64,000 nucleotides of DNA. It comes from DASVTR01 sp033855775. Lineage in GTDB: Bacteria; Acidobacteriota; Blastocatellia; Pyrinomonadales; Pyrinomonadaceae. Below, in pieces: positions 61,901-64,000 of the stretch. The notes below the pieces were generated by a model. The model worked only from the letters and a program-made list of their open reading frames with translations, ran no database searches and was not told where the DNA came from. The DNA lies in the NCBI GenBank assembly GCA_033855775.1, contig JAWVFT010000141.1:5424-69423 (forward strand), written 5' to 3'. A program made the translations under genes and the position numbers. Positions within the stretch are counted from its first letter, which is position 1. The number at the start of each line of letters is the position of its first letter.

Positions 61901-62296
61901 GCCGCCGCCATCATGCAGGGCAACCGCGACCGCCTGCGCCCGATTCTGATGACGACGCTGGCGCTCGTCGCGGGCATGCTCCCGCTCGCTATCGGCACTG
62001 GGCCGGGCGCGGAAGAGCGACGCTCCATCGCCATCGTCGTCATCGGCGGCCAGACGCTCTCGCTCCTCCTGACGCTGATTGCCACGCCCGTCGCCTACTC
62101 GCTCTTCGACGACCTCACAAGCATGGAGGCATGGCGCGCAAACGCCGCGCGCGCCCGTCGTCCCTTCGCCCGCCTCGCCCAAACTCTACGCGCCATCAAA
62201 GCGCGTCGACGCTCGCCTGCCGCAGATGAAGAACCCGCGATAGAGAGCGAGCGAACGGAGGCCGAAGAGAAGCGAGAACTGAGCGTCGTAGATTGA
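58976..62296 (+). CDS. RND multidrug efflux permease (AcrB/MdtB-type)
   Basis: This 1106-residue inner-membrane pump has the usual twelve helices. TM1 is VFAAMIVLALVVVGAAGYFRLGVDRFP. The TM4 proton-relay residues are in MVGVVIDDAIVVLENIF, and the TM10 lysine is in LFGVVKKNSILQIDHMN. Porter-domain sequences (PSFNIGGGNADIDFVLRG) match HAE1 members. The length exceeds AcrB by about 55 residues because of a charged C-terminal tail (about 1065-1106, rich in Arg and Glu). It forms a tripartite system with the adaptor upstream and an unseen outer-membrane factor. Substrates cannot be told from sequence. Confidence 0.95.
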   Translation: MQKLAEVCIKRPVFAAMIVLALVVVGAAGYFRLGVDRFPSVDLPTLIVRTSLPGASSEEIESEISQPIEEVVNTVEGIDQLRSVSTSGVSIVIVTFNLNRDIDTAAQDVRDRVSTVARDLPEDALPPVIQKFDNDSAPVLTIALSADRSLRELTEYADKVVKVQLERAGGVGEVAIVGGLERAISVWIDAERLAAYRIPITQVRQALQRQNTDVPGGNVAAGRRELTLRTLGRYADPRDFKDLVIANINNSPVRLQDIGRVEDSTKEQRSVARLNGVPTVTLEVRRQSGANTIAVIENVKRELARVNGQLPSDVKLEIIRDQSRYINEAQHEIQLHLVMGSILACLVVLAFMRSWRSTIIAGLAIPASVISTFGMMRALNFTLNSVTMLALVLMVGVVIDDAIVVLENIFRFVEEKKMKPMEAAKHATADIGLAVMATTLSLVVIFVPVSFMSSISGRFLYQFGITAAVAIMVSLLVSFTLTPMMSARLLRAEDAGSASDDEEDDASPHGSRSRRGFYARLDRGYAWLLGLSMRHRFVVAVIALLVIASSVPLYNLVKQEYIPTNVDEAEFEVGVTAPEGMSLASMNEAMLAIEQELRQTPGVRVVLASAGGSFLGAVNQGGAYVRIAPHDERTFSLTRLWKALISGHPLAAFRGNYTKRDVMQEVRARLRKFAPLRTSVRNAPSFNIGGGNADIDFVLRGPDLAQLAKYAEQLRDTSLKLGGIVDADTTLKLDKPELRVQIDRARAADLGVDTSDIAGSLRLMVGGDQRVSRFRDASVDEDYDVQLRLSERDRKDAGVISRLLVPSSRGGLVSLNNLVSIKEDVSPSRIDRLDRQRQVSLRASVAPGFALADRLEALRGAVKAMNLPSAYTTTISGRGRELEKTFTEFIFAFLLSIAFMYMILASQFESVVHPITILLSLPLAIPFALLSLWATGDTLNLYSALGILVLFGVVKKNSILQIDHMNNLRSRGMQRAAAIMQGNRDRLRPILMTTLALVAGMLPLAIGTGPGAEERRSIAIVVIGGQTLSLLLTLIATPVAYSLFDDLTSMEAWRANAARARRPFARLAQTLRAIKARRRSPAADEEPAIESERTEAEEKRELSVVD

Positions 62297-62448
62297 GAAC
62301 TGAGCGTCGTAGATTGACGAAAGCTCTCATGTCGTCGTTCATCAGTTTGCCTTTATCGCAAAACTTCAGCGCGCATGGAGGGCGGACATGCGTTGGACAT
62401 TGCTCAAAGAAATTCGCCGCGCAATCAACTCAAGCAACGGAGTTTCTC

Positions 62449-62904
62449 ATGGAGATTAAAATAGACGACCTCAGCGGCTCCGAGGTGCATGAGTTGTTGC
62501 AGGAACATCTGCGGAACATGCGGCTGCACTCGCCGCCTGAGAGCGTGCATGCCTTAGACCTCGAAGGCTTGCGCCAACCGGAAGTCACGTTCTGGACTGT
62601 CTGGGAAGATGGCGAGTTGCTTGGCTGCGGCGCGCTCAAAGAGCTTGACGCGCAACATGCTGAAATCAAATCCATGCGGACATCCGCGCTCCATTTAAGA
62701 AAGGGCGTGGCGGCGACTCTGCTTAATCACATCTTTGAAGAATCCTGGCGGCGTGGATACACACGGCTCAGTTTAGAGACGGGTTCAATGGAAGCCTTCG
62801 AGCCTGCGCGTCAACTCTACGCTCATTTCGGCTTCAACTATTGCGGGCCTTTCGCGGAGTATGTCGAAGACCCGTACAGCGTGTTTATGACGAAAGAGCT
62901 TTGA
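62449..62904 (+). CDS. GNAT-family N-acetyltransferase
   Basis: This 151-residue enzyme begins MEIKIDDLSGSEVHELLQEH and has a CGGAG site 7 nt before the ATG. The GNAT fold shows VTFWTVWEDGELLGCGALKELD, then motif A for acetyl-CoA in LRKGVAATLLNHIFEESWRRGYTRLSLET, and motif B with PARQLYAHFGF. Similar small GNAT proteins acetylate amino acids or small amines; the substrate here is unknown. Confidence 0.9.
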   Translation: MEIKIDDLSGSEVHELLQEHLRNMRLHSPPESVHALDLEGLRQPEVTFWTVWEDGELLGCGALKELDAQHAEIKSMRTSALHLRKGVAATLLNHIFEESWRRGYTRLSLETGSMEAFEPARQLYAHFGFNYCGPFAEYVEDPYSVFMTKEL

Positions 62905-63001
62905 GGCGCAGCTCTGACGAAGCAGCTTTGAACAACGCCGCATCTCAACAACTGATTCAAGCGCGACACATCAGATCACATTCTAACTAAGGAGAAGAGC
63001 C

Positions 63002-63397
63002 ATGAAAGCAGATAACGAAATGCTCGAAGAGCAGTTGAAGGATTATGAAGGGCAGGTGCGAGGACTCAAATCATTCATCAATGAGTTGAAAGAGAAAACG
63101 GACAAACACGGCACGCCGAAAGAGCATTTTGAAGGAGACTTGGCGGAGGCCGAGTGCAACATAAATTACTACGACGGCGAGATAGCGCGGCTCAGGGAGA
63201 TAATGGAGAAAGAATCAAACGGCGCGACTTACTGGGTTTATGAAGACGCCGCGCACGAGTGGCGCTGGCAATTGCGCGCGGCCAACAATCGTATCATCGC
63301 AGACTCCGGCGAAGGCTATCACCACAAGCAGGATTGTCTTCACGGCATCGCTCTGGTTAAGGACTCGAAGGACGCTCCGGTAAAAGACAAGCCCTAA
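63002..63397 (+). CDS. DUF1508 (YegP-like) protein with N-terminal coiled coil
   Basis: AAGGAG precedes the ATG by about 8 nt. The 131-residue protein has a Lys/Glu-rich helical region (about 1-70, likely coiled coil) followed by one DUF1508 unit (about 77-119; YWVYEDAAHEWRWQLRAANNRIIADSGEGYHHKQDCLHGI). E. coli YegP has two such units; here only one is present, with the helix in front. The function is unknown. Confidence 0.85.
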   Translation: MKADNEMLEEQLKDYEGQVRGLKSFINELKEKTDKHGTPKEHFEGDLAEAECNINYYDGEIARLREIMEKESNGATYWVYEDAAHEWRWQLRAANNRIIADSGEGYHHKQDCLHGIALVKDSKDAPVKDKP

Positions 63398-63795
63398 CTC
63401 GGACACTACAACGCAGCCTGACAGAAACTCGCGGCAACAGCCCCCGCGTCGATCCCGCGTCATCTTGCGCCGCGCGCCCTCCGCGTCACCAACGCCCGGC
63501 GACGCGCGCCGCCCGAAGCTGAAAAGCTGGCGAGAGAGAGCGAGCGCATCAAGGAAGAAGAGAAGAGAGAACCGAGCATTGGTGATTGCCGCAAGCCCTT
63601 GTGTCGGCGCGCATCTGTTTATAATCATTGCCAACTTTAATCGCTCAAGATGGTCTAATATGTGTTAGATGCTTCTCTATCGTAGTGAATGATGATTCGC
63701 TGAGAGTGAATGCTTCTCATTTTGTGTTTTGCCGCTCGCTGCCCCTGCCGATAATTTGCATACTCTCTTACCATCATTATAGACTCTAATTGAAC
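63398..63795. other. Spacer at a sharp change in base composition
   Basis: The first 200 bp keep the GC-rich style of the window. From about 63640 the sequence becomes distinctly AT-rich, with runs such as TAATATGTGTTAG and ATAATTTGCATAC. A plausible promoter lies at its end: TTGCAT (63756-63761), 16 bp, TATAGA (63778-63783). There is no convincing gene. Partial direct repeats of GAATG/TGCTTCTC words occur around 63670-63720. Confidence 0.6.
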
Positions 63796-63876
63796 ATGTC
63801 AGTTGAGCATTGGATAAAAGATTACTTAGGGTTAACGCATAAAGGAGATGATTTAGAAAACCCTCACGATGAATAA
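63796..63876 (+). CDS. Small ORF, 26 residues, at the right edge
   Basis: A 26-codon frame (starting MSVEHWIKDYLGL and ending ENPHDE) lies just downstream of the putative promoter, in the AT-rich zone. It overlaps the next start by 8 bp, suggesting coupling. The ribosome-binding site is weak and the length is short, so confidence is low. Confidence 0.35.
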   Translation: MSVEHWIKDYLGLTHKGDDLENPHDE

Positions 63877-64000
63877 CAAACTGTCTGAGACTATTATCCT
63901 AGGGGCTATTAGTAGTTTATTGGCTACGGCGTTTTACTTCCTTCTAGAATATTTATTGGGTAAACCACTCGATACTACTCAAAAATCTTTGATCTTAGGA
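63869..64000 (+). CDS. Partial membrane protein at the right edge
   Basis: The frame opens with ATG at 63869 and is open to the end of the window (44 codons). It encodes MNNKLSETIILGAI followed by a hydrophobic segment (about 8-28, SSLLATAFYFLLEYLL) and then a polar stretch. The reading frame has AT-rich codons unlike the rest of the window. I cannot assign a family. It probably continues as a small membrane protein, perhaps part of an acquired island. Confidence 0.5.
   Translation, partial: MNNKLSETIILGAISSLLATAFYFLLEYLLGKPLDTTQKSLILG

Noticed and set aside
63215..63634. A reverse-strand frame over the DUF1508 gene end and spacer
   Set aside because: It overlaps a well-supported gene with a strong ribosome-binding site. 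Its own sequence has no family character.

Overview
The window is GC-rich chromosomal DNA from a Gram-negative bacterium. It carries lpxC and kdsD (lipid A and Kdo synthesis), an RND efflux pair, outer-membrane barrel proteins and a type IV prepilin. The family mix (DUF4394, DUF5916 barrels, several DUF4097 proteins, an aroD-aroE fusion, a HemY-type protoporphyrinogen oxidase, and intergenic spacers packed with heptamer repeats) suggests Acidobacteriota, probably Blastocatellia. That placement is inferred from gene content, not from a marker-gene search. There is no rRNA and no CRISPR array. One tRNA (Val, anticodon CAC) is present.

Layout. 0-1.4 kb: 5' part of a secreted DUF4394 protein running off the left edge. 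2-10 kb: kdsD, an exported hypothetical protein, lpxC (reverse), polA and an orphan sensor kinase. 10-19 kb: a mostly reverse-strand housekeeping block with hemL, a BON-LysM protein, a CrtC/AttH-type protein, an RqcH-like NFACT protein, a zinc-ribbon RDD membrane protein, DUF2203, a NYN-domain protein and a lipoprotein-like protein. 19-29 kb: forward genes for a zinc-ribbon protein coupled to an RlmB-type methyltransferase with a repeat-built N-terminus, twin zinc-ribbon membrane proteins, cysK, the aroDE fusion, a ThiF/MoeB-type enzyme and a secreted beta-propeller protein. 29-37 kb: small secreted proteins, a polysaccharide deacetylase behind an operator-like promoter, the tRNA, a prepilin, a MoxR-DUF58 pair and a 21-bp tandem repeat. 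37-44 kb: a membrane-fused spermidine synthase-like protein, then the reverse heme cluster hemE-hemH-epimerase-PPOX. 44-57 kb: an ECF sigma/anti-sigma pair followed by three secreted DUF4097 proteins, two paralogous DUF5916 outer-membrane proteins and an XRE regulator. 57-63 kb: an RND adaptor and pump, a GNAT acetyltransferase and a DUF1508 protein. From about 63.64 kb the sequence turns AT-rich and a new gene starts at the right edge.

How the genes work together. Tetrapyrrole synthesis is represented by hemL and the hemE-hemH-PPOX cluster. Envelope biogenesis is represented by lpxC, kdsD, the RND pump and the DUF5916 barrels. The sigma/anti-sigma/DUF4097 unit looks like a self-contained envelope regulon. 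The most distinctive non-coding feature is a set of short tandem repeats, mostly with a 7-bp or 21-bp period and usually arranged as facing inverted arrays. They fill spacers around polA, the RND genes, the DUF58 start codon and several other genes. Similar repeats have entered coding sequence as disordered N-terminal extensions.
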